The notes: generated by a model not told the origin, from the letters alone. A stretch of DNA of 16,317 bases from DATLEX01 sp035525045 (GCA_035525045.1 DATLEX010000199.1:1-16317), one strand, 5' to 3'; numbered from the stretch's first letter, positions 1-7,680 are shown. Numbers and translations are program-made.

Positions 1-954
1 GATGCCGCCCAGGTGGAGCGGCGGCATGTGATAGCCCCACTCGCGCGCCAGGAACGTGTGCTCGGCGATCGAGTCGCGGATCTCCTCCGCGATGCGCACT
101 CCTTCCTCGAGCGGCGTAGCGGGAAGGATCATCACGAACTCGTCCCCCCCGTAACGCGCCACCGTGGCGTCGCCCCGCTGGATGATCCGCTTGAGGATGA
201 ACCCCACCTCGCGCAGGACCTGGCTCCCCGCCAGGTGCCCGTGGCAGTCGTTGACCACCTTGAACTGGTCGAGGTCCATGAAGATCAGCACGGCATGCTT
301 CTGCGACTCCCTCGCCTCGACCAGCGTCTCGGTGAGCCGCACGTTGAACCAGCGGTCGTTGTAGAGGCCGGTCAGATCGTCCTTCTTCGCCAGCTCGTGG
401 GCACGCTTCGCATCCAGCGCATTCTGGATCGTGAACGACGTGTAACCGGCGAAGATCTCCAGCAGAACCATGTCCCGCTGCATGAAGGCCCTTCCGTCGA
501 GCCGGTTGATCAGCTCCAGCACGCCGCAGACATGCTTGCCGATGTAGACGGGCACGGCCACGACCGAATGCGTCTTGTGCCCCAACTGCTCGTCGATCTC
601 CCCGTAGAAATGCTCGTCGGTCTCGACGTCGGTCGAGAGATAGGGTGTTCCGGTCTGGTAGACCTGCCCGACGATTCCGTGCTGCGCCGAAAGCCGCTGC
701 CCGATCAGCCCCCGGCTCGACTCTCCGAACGTGGCGATGAAGACCAGCTCGTTGTCCCGCCGCGAGGCCACCTTCCGGATGGGATCATCCAGAAGAATCG
801 ACCCCGACTGCGACGGGACGAACTCGTAGGCCTTCTGCAGGACTTCGCGGAGGACGAGGTCGAGATCGACCTCACTGCCGAGAGCAAGTCCCGACTTGTG
901 ACGCTCGAGGAAGCGCTCGAGCTGCGGGACCTCCAGCGAGTGAAATTGAATCAT
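1..954 (-). CDS. GAF-GGDEF diguanylate cyclase, C-terminus cut by window edge
   Basis: Predicted cytoplasmic sensor enzyme making cyclic di-GMP from two GTP. The 318 visible residues show a GAF-like domain at roughly residues 25-180, recognisable from the strand V-C-G-V-L-E-L-I-N-R near its end. A GGDEF domain follows, opening with D-D-L-T-G-L-Y-N-D and carrying the intact signature R-Y-G-G-D-E-F (GGDEF at 269-273), so cyclase activity is likely. A canonical product-inhibition site (RxxD, five residues before the signature) is not visible; the spacing there is one residue longer. The ATG at 954 is the only plausible start because an in-frame TAA lies just upstream. No membrane segment is seen, so the GAF domain would sense a soluble ligand. 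It lies 27 bases downstream of the metallopeptidase gene on the same strand. The reading frame is open through base 1, so the GGDEF domain end is outside the window. Confidence 0.93.
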   Translation of the reverse strand, partial: MIQFHSLEVPQLERFLERHKSGLALGSEVDLDLVLREVLQKAYEFVPSQSGSILLDDPIRKVASRRDNELVFIATFGESSRGLIGQRLSAQHGIVGQVYQTGTPYLSTDVETDEHFYGEIDEQLGHKTHSVVAVPVYIGKHVCGVLELINRLDGRAFMQRDMVLLEIFAGYTSFTIQNALDAKRAHELAKKDDLTGLYNDRWFNVRLTETLVEARESQKHAVLIFMDLDQFKVVNDCHGHLAGSQVLREVGFILKRIIQRGDATVARYGGDEFVMILPATPLEEGVRIAEEIRDSIAEHTFLAREWGYHMPPLHLGGI

Positions 955-980
955 CCTGAACCGGCAGTCGCGGTTTCCTG

Positions 981-986
981 ATTATA
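981..986 (-). promoter_or_regulatory. Perfect -10 hexamer upstream of the GGDEF gene
   Basis: The minus strand reads TATAAT here, overlapping the stop codon of the upstream metallopeptidase gene and ending 26 bases before the GGDEF start codon. In this GC-rich context a perfect -10 is notable. No good -35 is seen 16-18 bases upstream and there is no TGn extension, so the site is tentative. It would give the cyclase its own transcript with a leader of about 20 bases. Confidence 0.4.
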
Positions 987-1338
987 CGGTTTCCTCGGCA
1001 GCCAGCGCCTCCTCCTCGAACGAGATGCTCCGGTACGCCGCCGCGGCCGGAAGACCGCGCCGGCGATGGCGGAGGTATTCGACGAGGTACCGCCAGTAGA
1101 ACGCGATGAGGCCGTGCCGGGCGATCTGCCGGACGTGGGCCAGCTCGTGCCGGATGATCCGCTCCAGTTGGGCTTGCGTGAGACCGGAGGCGACATAGAT
1201 GCGGCGGCCGAGGGTGATGCCGGCGACGCCCTTCCAGAGGAGAAGGCGCAGCCAGCGCGGGTAGCCGATCCTCACCCGGGCGCGGGCGGCGCCGGCGAGG
1301 GCGCGCAGGTCGTCGGTGAGGTTAAAATCGCCGCCCAT
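982..1338 (-). CDS. Small HExxH metallopeptidase-like protein
   Basis: A 118-residue protein with the zinc-metallopeptidase signature H-E-L-A-H at residues 64-68, inside a helix beginning I-I-R. A third metal ligand may come from the acidic cluster F-E-E-E-A at 107-111, preceded by an A-Y-R-S-I segment. This layout resembles DUF4157-like or SprT-like mini-peptidases, in which the helix is followed by a Tyr/Arg-rich stretch and a C-terminal Glu. No signal peptide is visible. The substrate is unknown. The ATG at 1338 overlaps the start codon of the divergent hydrolase gene on one CATG. A TATGTT hexamer ends 6 bases before this ATG and an A-A-G-A-A-G-G stretch lies further upstream, so either a leaderless or a short-leader transcript is possible. 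Confidence is good for the metal site and low for function. Confidence 0.75.
   Translation of the reverse strand: MGGDFNLTDDLRALAGAARARVRIGYPRWLRLLLWKGVAGITLGRRIYVASGLTQAQLERIIRHELAHVRQIARHGLIAFYWRYLVEYLRHRRRGLPAAAAYRSISFEEEALAAEETV
1323..1328 (+). promoter_or_regulatory. -10-like hexamer 8 bases before the hydrolase ATG
   Basis: TAAAAT lies inside the 5' end of the opposing metallopeptidase gene, with 8 bases between it and the ATG at 1337. Used as a -10, it would start transcription at or next to the ATG and give a leaderless or nearly leaderless mRNA. No -35 match is seen. This is inference from spacing only. Confidence 0.3.
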
Positions 1339-2215
1339 GCGCAGAACATACCTTCTTCCGGCCCTGGCCGTCCTGGCCCTCCCTCTGATCGCTCAGAGGA
1401 ACTTCGACGAGGTGAAGATCGAGACGACGAAGGTCGCCGGCTCGGTCTACATGCTGACCGGTGCGGGCGGGAACATCGGCGTCTCGGTCGGCGAGGACGG
1501 CATCGTCATCGTCGATGACCAGTTCGCCCCCCTCGCCCCGAAGATCAAGGCAGCGCTGGCGGCCATCACCGACAGGCCCATCCAGTTCGTGCTGAACACG
1601 CACTACCACGGCGATCATACCGGCGGGAACGAGATCTTCGGGCGCGAGGCGCCGATCATCGCCCACGACAACGTGCGGCAGCGGCTGGCCGCCGGGACCA
1701 CCGCCCGCGGCCACAAGACGCCTCCGGCTCCCAAGGGGGCGCTGCCGGTCGTCACCTTCGACTCCACGCTGACCATCCACGTGAATGGCGAGCAGGTCCG
1801 GGCCATTCACTCGCCGCACGCGCACACCGACGGCGACTCGATCATCTGGTTCACCAGGTCGAACGTCGTGCACATGGGCGACAACTTCTTCAACGGACGC
1901 TTCCCCTACATCGATGTCGACAACGGCGGCAGCGCCCGCGGCCTGATCCACAGCATCGACCGCGTGCTGAGCACGGTTCCCGACGACGCGAAGATCATCC
2001 CCGGCCACGGCCCGCTCGCCGACAAGGCCGCGCTCCGCCGCTACTCGGAGATGCTCGCCGGAACGTACGGCGCCGTCGACGCCGCCGTCCGCGCCGGCAA
2101 GACCCTCGATCAGATGAAGAGGGAGAAGGTCCTCGGCCCGTGGGAGGAGTGGGACGGAGGATTCATCAGCAGCGACGCCTTCCTGACGACGCTGCACGGC
2201 GAGCTCACCAGGTAG
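1337..2215 (+). CDS. Secreted metallo-beta-lactamase-fold hydrolase
   Basis: A 292-residue protein with an N-terminal Sec signal peptide (M-R-R-T-Y-L-L-P-A-L then a hydrophobic run ending near residue 20), so it is probably periplasmic. The binuclear zinc site is complete: H89-x-H91-x-D93-H94, H163 in A-H-T-D-G-D, D182 in H-M-G-D, and H224 in P-G-H-G. The stretch around N-F-F-N-G-R-F-P-Y-I-D is typical of a broad family of exported metallo-hydrolases related to class B beta-lactamases. The actual substrate cannot be read from sequence, and antibiotic hydrolysis should not be assumed. The ATG at 1337 is preferred over an in-frame GTG at 1316 because it starts exactly at the signal peptide. The start codon overlaps that of the divergent metallopeptidase. 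A hairpin repeat begins 8 bases after the stop codon. Confidence 0.92.
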   Translation: MRRTYLLPALAVLALPLIAQRNFDEVKIETTKVAGSVYMLTGAGGNIGVSVGEDGIVIVDDQFAPLAPKIKAALAAITDRPIQFVLNTHYHGDHTGGNEIFGREAPIIAHDNVRQRLAAGTTARGHKTPPAPKGALPVVTFDSTLTIHVNGEQVRAIHSPHAHTDGDSIIWFTRSNVVHMGDNFFNGRFPYIDVDNGGSARGLIHSIDRVLSTVPDDAKIIPGHGPLADKAALRRYSEMLAGTYGAVDAAVRAGKTLDQMKREKVLGPWEEWDGGFISSDAFLTTLHGELTR

Positions 2216-2223
2216 CGGGTGGT

Positions 2224-2276
2224 GTGCCCTCTCCCGCTTGCGGGAGAGGGTGGCGCGACGCGCCGGGTGAGGGCAC
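2224..2276. repeat. Dispersed hairpin repeat, copy 1 (REP-like)
   Basis: About 51 bases are repeated at 11544-11594 with one mismatch (C at 2259, A at 11579). It contains an 11-base-pair stem with a TT loop (CCCTCTCCCGC at 2227-2237 and GCGGGAGAGGG at 2240-2250). A second stem, GGCGCG-A-CGCGCC, follows at 2252-2264. Outer 8-base arms GTGCCCTC and GAGGGCAC at 2224-2231 and 2269-2276 could pair instead of the first stem. It fills the gap between two convergent genes and may act as a two-way terminator or mRNA stabiliser. Confidence 0.85.
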
Positions 2277-2281
2277 TGGTC

Positions 2282-2740
2282 TCACTTCCTCTTCACCGAC
2301 AACGTCAGCTCGAAGCGCGCCACCGGCTCGTCGCCGAGCTTCGCCGGCACGGTGGCCGTGACGCGGATCGTCGCCTCTTCCCTCTCGCCACTGGCGAGGG
2401 CGCGCTCGACCAGGCTCTGGATGAGCGGCCCGTCCTCATTCGTGAAGTGCACGTCGCCCTCGGCCCTCTTGAGGAACTCCCCTTTGATGTCCTTGAAGAT
2501 GAGCGAGACCGGCACCTTCCGGCGGCGGAGCATGTCGAAGCCGATCAGGCCCGCGGCGACGTCCGCTCCCATGCAGAGGACGCCGAGGTACATGGCGTGG
2601 ATGTCGCGGCGGCGCGTCCGCCAGTTGAGCGGGATGCGGATGACACAGCGCTGCTCGCTCAACTCGATCACGGAGGGTTTCACGAGCCAGAGCATGAAGA
2701 CGTTGCGGAGCGACCAGAGGCGGACGGCCCGCGTGTTCAT
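2282..2740 (-). CDS. DUF4442 hotdog-fold protein, thioesterase-like
   Basis: A 152-residue protein that I recognise as DUF4442, a hotdog-fold family related to acyl-CoA thioesterases. Visible family features are the N-terminal segment around P-S-V-I-E-L-S, the R-N-W-like stretch I-P-L-N-W-R-T-R-R-R-D-I-H-A-M-Y-L-G, and the central helix A-D-V-A-A-G-L-I-G-F, which forms the long hotdog helix. There is no signal peptide. The start codon overlaps the stop codon of the upstream SDR gene by four bases (ATGA), so the two are almost certainly co-transcribed and translationally coupled. An acyl-thioester substrate is plausible from the fold but unproven. It is the last gene of the minus-strand block and ends 5 bases from the hairpin repeat. 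Confidence 0.85.
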   Translation of the reverse strand: MNTRAVRLWSLRNVFMLWLVKPSVIELSEQRCVIRIPLNWRTRRRDIHAMYLGVLCMGADVAAGLIGFDMLRRRKVPVSLIFKDIKGEFLKRAEGDVHFTNEDGPLIQSLVERALASGEREEATIRVTATVPAKLGDEPVARFELTLSVKRK

Positions 2741-3510
2741 GACTTCGCTCTCCCTTCGCTTCTGATGCGCGCTCCCGGCGCCATGATCCAGTCGTAGAGC
2801 GCGTCCGGCAGAAGGCGCAGGAGGCGCGTCATCAGCGACATGCGCAGCGGGAACTCCACCACGCGCTTACCCCGCTCCAGCCCGTCGGCGATGATCACCG
2901 CCGCCTTCTCCACCTTCATCAGGAAGGGCATGCGAAAGCGGTTCCTCGCCGTCATGGCCGTGATGATGAAACCGGGATTGACAATGGTGACGCCGACATC
3001 GAACTGCGCCAGCTCCACCCGCGCGGCCTCGAGGAAGGCCTGCATGGCCGCCTTGCTCGCCGAGTACGCCGAGGCGGTGGGCAGGCCGCGGAGCCCTGCC
3101 AGCGAGGCCACACCGGCGAAGCGGCCGCTCCGGCGCTCGATCATCGACGGCACCACGGCCCCGAAGAGGTTGATCATGCCGATGACGTTGACGCGGATGA
3201 CCTCCCCGGCGGCGCCCGCGTCGAACTTCGCGGCGTGGGTCGGGGTTCCGATGCCGGCGTTGGCGACGGCGAGGTCGAAGGGGCCGCCAAGGGCGGTTTC
3301 GGCGCGGCGGACCGCGTCGGCCACCCCGGCCGCGTCCGTCACGTCACAGGTGACGGCCACCGCCTGCGATCCGGCGAGCGAGGCCACCGCCTCGTCGAGC
3401 AGCGCGGTCCTGCGGGCCAGCAGCGCCAGCGACCACCCCCGCCGTCCCAGCTCCTGGGCCAGCGCCAGGCCGATGCCGCTGGAGGCTCCGGTGATAATTG
3501 CGCGCTTCAT
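2737..3510 (-). CDS. Short-chain dehydrogenase/reductase (SDR)
   Basis: A 257-residue classical SDR using NAD(P)H in the cytoplasm. The cofactor loop is T-G-A-S-S-G-I-G at residues 7-14, with an acidic C-D-V-T-D motif for adenine binding and N-A-G-I for the central strand. The catalytic pair Y149-S-A-S-K153 is intact, with the active-site Ser in G-V-A-S-L-A-G. The C-terminal region after residue 200, with a hydrophobic L-L-P-D-A-L-Y-D-W-I-M segment, resembles SDRs acting on lipids or bulky substrates, but the substrate is not determinable. An Arg-rich segment after T-G-A-S-S-G-I-G (A-L-L-A-R-R) favours NADPH. It sits 42 bases downstream of yjbQ and overlaps the DUF4442 gene by four bases, suggesting a shared role in lipid or acyl metabolism. 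No Shine-Dalgarno is seen. Confidence 0.93.
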   Translation of the reverse strand: MKRAIITGASSGIGLALAQELGRRGWSLALLARRTALLDEAVASLAGSQAVAVTCDVTDAAGVADAVRRAETALGGPFDLAVANAGIGTPTHAAKFDAGAAGEVIRVNVIGMINLFGAVVPSMIERRSGRFAGVASLAGLRGLPTASAYSASKAAMQAFLEAARVELAQFDVGVTIVNPGFIITAMTARNRFRMPFLMKVEKAAVIIADGLERGKRVVEFPLRMSLMTRLLRLLPDALYDWIMAPGARIRSEGRAKS

Positions 3511-3552
3511 GAGGGGAATTGAAAACTGAAACTCGTTTCCTCCACCGACATC

Positions 3553-3975
3553 CTACTCGCCAATGATCTTCACCATCACCCGCTTCGTGCGGCGGCCGTC
3601 GAATTCGCCGTAGAAGATCTGTTCCCACGGGCCGAAGTCGAGTGTTCCCTTCGTGATGGCCACCACGACCTCGCGCCCCATGACCTGGCGCTTGTGGTGC
3701 GCATCGCCGTTGTCCTCGCCGGTGCGGTTGTGGTGATAGCGCTCCGGACTGGGGTCGTACGGCGCCAGCCACTCCAGCCAGCGCTTGTAGTCCTCGTGGA
3801 GCCCCGGCTCGTCGTCGTTGATGAAGACGCTGGCGGTGATGTGCATGGCGTTGACCAGACAGAGACCTTCCTGGACGCCGCTAGCGCGGACTTCGGCCTC
3901 CACCTCGCGGGTGATGTTGATGAGCTCCATCCGTTCTTTGGTGTGGAGGACCAGATGGCGAGTATGGCTCTTCAT
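3553..3975 (-). CDS. yjbQ: YjbQ family protein (UPF0047)
   Basis: A 140-residue protein of the YjbQ/UPF0047 family, sometimes named secondary thiamine-phosphate synthase because the E. coli member has weak activity of that type. Its true role is uncertain. Family hallmarks are visible: H-I-T-A-S-V-F-I-N-D-D-E near residue 50, G-D-A-H-H-K near residue 90, and the C-terminal block L-D-F-G-P-W-E-Q-I-F followed by E-F-D-G-R-R. The length is normal for the family. The start codon lies 7 bases after the stop codon of the FAD oxidoreductase gene, with a GAGGG stretch inside that gene's last codons serving as a possible Shine-Dalgarno, so co-translation is likely. The SDR gene follows 42 bases downstream. 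Confidence 0.93.
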   Translation of the reverse strand: MKSHTRHLVLHTKERMELINITREVEAEVRASGVQEGLCLVNAMHITASVFINDDEPGLHEDYKRWLEWLAPYDPSPERYHHNRTGEDNGDAHHKRQVMGREVVVAITKGTLDFGPWEQIFYGEFDGRRTKRVMVKIIGE

Positions 3976-3982
3976 GGGGTTT

Positions 3983-5191
3983 TCATCCCTCGAACTGCGT
4001 TTTTGGCTTTGCGGCGCCGCGCAGGCGCTCGATGCCGAACATCTCCGGCGGGGCCTTCCCCGCGAGAATCGCGGCGGCGGCCATCTCGCCGGCCGCGGGC
4101 GAGAGCTTGAACCCGTGCCCCGACCCGCCGCCGAGCAGCCAGACGTTCTTCGCCTGCGGGTGGCGATCGAGGATCAGGTGTCCGTCGGGACTGTTCTCGT
4201 ACTGACAGACTTCCGCATCGAGGAGCGGAGCCCTCGCCAGCTCCGGGAACCTCTCCGCCAGGAACCGCCGGGCCCGGGCGATCCCTTCTCCGGCCGGCGT
4301 GCGGTCGCCGCCGGTCGGATCGAACGCCTCTCCCCGCGTGTCGTCCGCGAGCTTGAATCCGCGTCCGTGTACGTCGGGCAGTCCATAGATGATGCGCTCG
4401 CCGAAATCGATCCAGGCCGGCAGGCGCCGAGGAAGGTAGCGGTCCGACCCTGGGGGGGTTCCGAAGTAATAGACCTCCTGGCGCGTCGGGCTGATCGCCT
4501 CGCCGATCACCTCGGGGAAGAGCCGGCCCAGCCAGGGACCGCAGGCGAAGACGTAGACGTCGGCCTCGACAGGCGACCCGCCGGCGAGCCGGAGGGGCGG
4601 CATCATCTCACCGGCGACGCGTCCCGGCTCCGCGTGCGCGGTGCGGTAGGTCCCGCCGGCGGCGACGAACGCGTCGCGGACGACGGTACAGGCCCGCCGG
4701 GCGGAGAGCACTCCCGCGCGTCTCTCCAGCCAGACCGACTTCAGCCCGCCGAAGTCGATCTGCGGATAACGGCGCGCGACCTCGGCGATCGTGAGCTTCT
4801 CGACCGGAAACCCGAGCTCCTCGAGAATCGGCACCGCGGAGCGGACGTAGGCATCGTCGCCGCGATGGAGCCACAGCGCACCGGTCTCGACGTAAAGCGA
4901 GGCATCGAGACGCTCCCACAGCTCGTACGATCGCTTCACCATCTCGACATACACGCGATCCGCGCCGTAGATGGCCCGGATCACGCGGGTCTCGCCACCC
5001 GAGCTCGAGCGCGAGTTTCCAGGTCCCCACGCGTCGATGAGCGTCACCTGAGCGCCGAGACGTCTGAGATGCAGCGCCGTCCAGCTTCCGAACGCTCCGG
5101 CGCCGACGACGGCAACGCGTAAGGAGCTGCGTGGCGTCACGAGCGGCATCGCGGCCATGGTGCCGATGAACGTGCGGCGGGAGAGGGTCAT
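3983..5191 (-). CDS. FAD-dependent oxidoreductase, sarcosine-oxidase-like, possible Tat signal
   Basis: A 402-residue DAO-family flavoprotein. The Rossmann dinucleotide loop is G30-A-G32-A-F-G35, followed by L-I-D-A-W for ribose binding and the motif S-S-S-G-G-E-T-R, which is typical of monomeric sarcosine oxidase and N-methyltryptophan oxidase. Near the C-terminus C329 in E-V-C-Q-Y-E-N-S-P-D-G-H sits where that family attaches FAD covalently, followed by the flavin-binding G-G-G-S-G-H-G-F-K. It likely oxidises a secondary or N-methyl amine or an amino acid. Residues 4-10 read S-R-R-T-F-I-G, a twin-arginine motif, followed by a short hydrophobic run, so export via Tat is possible. However, Met12 or Met15 would remove the signal. 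It lies downstream of the TonB-dependent receptor, beyond a hairpin, and 7 bases before yjbQ. Confidence 0.88.
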   Translation of the reverse strand: MTLSRRTFIGTMAAMPLVTPRSSLRVAVVGAGAFGSWTALHLRRLGAQVTLIDAWGPGNSRSSSGGETRVIRAIYGADRVYVEMVKRSYELWERLDASLYVETGALWLHRGDDAYVRSAVPILEELGFPVEKLTIAEVARRYPQIDFGGLKSVWLERRAGVLSARRACTVVRDAFVAAGGTYRTAHAEPGRVAGEMMPPLRLAGGSPVEADVYVFACGPWLGRLFPEVIGEAISPTRQEVYYFGTPPGSDRYLPRRLPAWIDFGERIIYGLPDVHGRGFKLADDTRGEAFDPTGGDRTPAGEGIARARRFLAERFPELARAPLLDAEVCQYENSPDGHLILDRHPQAKNVWLLGGGSGHGFKLSPAAGEMAAAAILAGKAPPEMFGIERLRGAAKPKTQFEG

Positions 5192-5202
5192 GGGGTCAAG
5201 AC

Positions 5203-5228
5203 GGCGGGAGGCGTTTCCGCCTCCCGCC
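5203..5228 (-). terminator. GC-rich hairpin between receptor and oxidoreductase genes
   Basis: A perfect 11-base-pair stem (GGCGGGAGGCG at 5203-5213 and CGCCTCCCGCC at 5218-5228) has a 4-base loop. It lies in the 65-base gap after the receptor stop codon. No T-tract follows on the minus strand, so it may attenuate or stabilise the receptor mRNA rather than fully terminate it. Confidence 0.55.
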
Positions 5229-5256
5229 CGGATTCCTCGCTACCCTTCGAACGACG

Positions 5257-7668
5257 TCAGAAGTGGACTCGGGTGCTGACGCCGAATGTGCGCGGCTGAT
5301 TGGTCAGGAACGAGACCCGAGCGCGGCTGCCCCGCTCGATGTCGAGAGCGAGATAGGCTGTCTCGTCGGTCACGTTGTTGATGAAGAAAGCCGTGTCCCA
5401 CATCCCCTTCAGGAACCCGAGGCGCAGGTTCAGAAGGTTGTAGGACGGCAACTTTGGATCGAACGTGAAGATGTTCTGCGTATAGGGACCGCCGATGTCG
5501 CCAGCGAACCCCGCCATGTCCACCACGCCGAAACCGGGGTCCTGATCCCCGACCTGGGTGTAGCGGTCTCCGACGTGCTGGAAGACGCCGGTGAGATACG
5601 CCGCCAGCCCGCGGGCCATCGGCCGGCGATACGTCGCCGCCGCGGCCAACTGCACCTCCGGCACGCTGGGGAGGCGGTTGCCTTCCCGGATTCCGGCCAC
5701 GATCGTCCCGTCCGCGGTGCGGAAGCTCGAACGCAGCTCGGAGTTGTTGTAGTTGCCGGAGATGGCGAAATCGAAGCTGTCGTTCGGTGCGAGCTCGAAC
5801 TCCGCTTCCACGCCGGCGCTTCGCGCTTTGGGCACGTTGAGATTGATTCGCGAAGAGCAGGACCCGGCCGTGACCGGTACCTGCAGATCGCTGATGTCCA
5901 TGTAGTAGAGCGAGGCGTTGAACGTGCCGCGCCCCCCCCTGAGCGTCGACTTCGTTCCCACCTCGTAGTTCCACAGAGTCTCGTCCTCCCACGTAGGCCG
6001 GCCGCCATAGATGGCCAGGTCCTGAGGCGTGCAGAGGGGGACGTTGAGAGGATCATTGATGCCACCGAGACGGAATCCCTTCGAGACCTGCGCATTGAGC
6101 CGCGTGGCGTCGTTCAGCTTGTAGCTGAGGATGATTCGCGGCGCGATTCCGTCGGCCGAGACCGAGCCGACACTGTCGATCGGATCGGAGAAGATTCCGT
6201 CGAAGACCTGGGTCCGGTCCTCCTTGAAGTCATACCAGCGCAGACCACCGGTCAGCTCGAACTGGTCGGTGACCGCCCAGGTGGCCTCCCCGAAGATCGC
6301 GAGCTGGTCGTAGTCGTAGTGCAGATCGGACTTGTACAGCTCGTCCTTCCTGGCCAGCTTCGTTCCCGCCGTCGGGATTCCGCTCAGGTCTTCGAATCCG
6401 ATCACCGGCAGATTCTGGCGATAGTCACGCGTGGTGGTGGCATAGAAGGCACCGACGAGCCATTGCCACTGGGCGGCGCCGCCCGACAGGCGCGCTTCCT
6501 GGGTGAACCCTTGCGCCTCGGTGGCATCGAAGAGCGGTGCATCGAGCGTGTAGATATTCTCCGGCAGAGCGATCGTTCCGCCCGTGATGCTGGCGGTCAG
6601 GGCAGTGGCGTCGCGGATGACCAGGATGTCGCGATTGGTGAAGGAAGTGATCGAGGTCAGCGTCATCCCGCCAAGGTCATAATCGATGTTCAGGTCGCCG
6701 AGGAGGAACTCGTCGGTGTACGGTTCATCGATCTGGGTGAAGGTCCGCCGTTCGCCGAGGGTCACCGGCGGGCGGGTCGTGGTAAAGGGATTCGCCAGGA
6801 TGTTGAACGTGTCGAACCGGTTCCAGCCCTTGATGTCGACGTCCTGGTAGAGAATGCGGGGGGTGATGGTCAGCCGGTCGCTGGGCTCGAAGCGGAACGC
6901 CAGGCGCGCGCCGGCGCGATGTCCCGTGTTCACGTCCTTGTCGAGGCTCAGGTCGGGCTGAACGGCGTCGATGAAGCCGCCGTACCGCGTGTAGTAACCG
7001 ACGATGCGCATCGCGGCGGCGTCACCGAGCGGCACGTTCCCCGCGTACTTCACGCTCCCCCCCACTCCGCCGTCGCTGATCGTGCTGACACCCAGCTCCG
7101 CAACCGATTCGGACGCGCCGAGCGCCGGCTGGTTCGTGATGTAGCGGACCGTTCCCGCCAGCGAACCCGATCCGAACAGAGTTCCCTGCGGCCCCCGCAG
7201 AACCTCGATGCGCGATATGTCGAATAGATCGATATCAGGTGTGAACAGGGAGAGCGATATGACCGACTCGTCGAGATACATGCCCACCTGCTCCTTGACA
7301 CCCGGCTGGTCGCGGATGATGCGCCCGGCCGATACGCCCCGCATGCCGACCTGACTCTGCCCCGGGCCCGCATTCTGGACGGTGAATCCGGCTACGTTCG
7401 TCGAGATGTCTTCGAGAGTTTCCGCGCCGCGGTCGCGAAGCTCCGATTCCGTCGGTGCGGCCACCGACATCGGAACCTCCTGCACGGTCTCCTCGCGCTT
7501 GCGGGCCGTGACCACCATCTCCTCGGTCACGCGCGCGGGCGGCTGCTGTTGCGCAGTCTGTTGGGCCTGTTGCTGTTGCTGCGTCCCCTGCGCCAGGAGC
7601 AGCGCAGCAGGCGTGGCGATCATCAGGACGATGAAGTACAGGATGGATTTCGTGACGAGGCTGTTCAT
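5257..7668 (-). CDS. TonB-dependent outer-membrane receptor
   Basis: An 803-residue TonB-dependent receptor. The signal peptide covers about residues 1-26, followed by a Gln-rich linker and a TonB-box-like E-E-M-V-V-T-A. The plug domain shows V-G-M-R-G-V, the strand R-I-E-V-L-R-G-P-Q-G-T-L-F-G and V-R-Y-I-T-N-Q-P. A long beta-barrel follows, ending with F-G-V-S-T-R-V-H-F, whose terminal Phe suits outer-membrane assembly. Two cysteines, in P-L-C-T-P and G-S-C-S-S, may form an external disulfide. The ligand cannot be named; the family imports siderophores, vitamins, sugars and other molecules. The ATG at 7668 is chosen because a strong Shine-Dalgarno and a signal peptide start there, not at an in-frame ATG at 7752. 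Its partner TonB could be the protein at 10000-10779. Confidence 0.95.
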   Translation of the reverse strand: MNSLVTKSILYFIVLMIATPAALLLAQGTQQQQQAQQTAQQQPPARVTEEMVVTARKREETVQEVPMSVAAPTESELRDRGAETLEDISTNVAGFTVQNAGPGQSQVGMRGVSAGRIIRDQPGVKEQVGMYLDESVISLSLFTPDIDLFDISRIEVLRGPQGTLFGSGSLAGTVRYITNQPALGASESVAELGVSTISDGGVGGSVKYAGNVPLGDAAAMRIVGYYTRYGGFIDAVQPDLSLDKDVNTGHRAGARLAFRFEPSDRLTITPRILYQDVDIKGWNRFDTFNILANPFTTTRPPVTLGERRTFTQIDEPYTDEFLLGDLNIDYDLGGMTLTSITSFTNRDILVIRDATALTASITGGTIALPENIYTLDAPLFDATEAQGFTQEARLSGGAAQWQWLVGAFYATTTRDYRQNLPVIGFEDLSGIPTAGTKLARKDELYKSDLHYDYDQLAIFGEATWAVTDQFELTGGLRWYDFKEDRTQVFDGIFSDPIDSVGSVSADGIAPRIILSYKLNDATRLNAQVSKGFRLGGINDPLNVPLCTPQDLAIYGGRPTWEDETLWNYEVGTKSTLRGGRGTFNASLYYMDISDLQVPVTAGSCSSRINLNVPKARSAGVEAEFELAPNDSFDFAISGNYNNSELRSSFRTADGTIVAGIREGNRLPSVPEVQLAAAATYRRPMARGLAAYLTGVFQHVGDRYTQVGDQDPGFGVVDMAGFAGDIGGPYTQNIFTFDPKLPSYNLLNLRLGFLKGMWDTAFFINNVTDETAYLALDIERGSRARVSFLTNQPRTFGVSTRVHF

Positions 7669-7674
7669 GTCGTA

Positions 7675-7680
7675 CCTCCT
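7675..7680 (-). promoter_or_regulatory. Strong Shine-Dalgarno of the receptor gene
   Basis: The minus strand reads AGGAGG 6 bases before the ATG at 7668, inside GGAGGAGGT. It is the best ribosome binding site in the window and decides the receptor start. Confidence 0.85.

Noticed and set aside
13..981. A 322-codon plus-strand open frame at the left edge
   Set aside because: It is opposite to a GGDEF protein with intact signature; the plus-strand translation is Arg/Asp/Leu-rich noise.
1337..2215. Antibiotic-resistance beta-lactamase
   Set aside because: The zinc motif is shared by many hydrolases of the fold, and nothing in the sequence points specifically to beta-lactam cleavage.
5263..7227. 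A 654-codon open frame on the plus strand inside the receptor gene
   Set aside because: It is the antisense shadow of a well-supported TonB-dependent receptor, with low-complexity composition and no recognisable domain.
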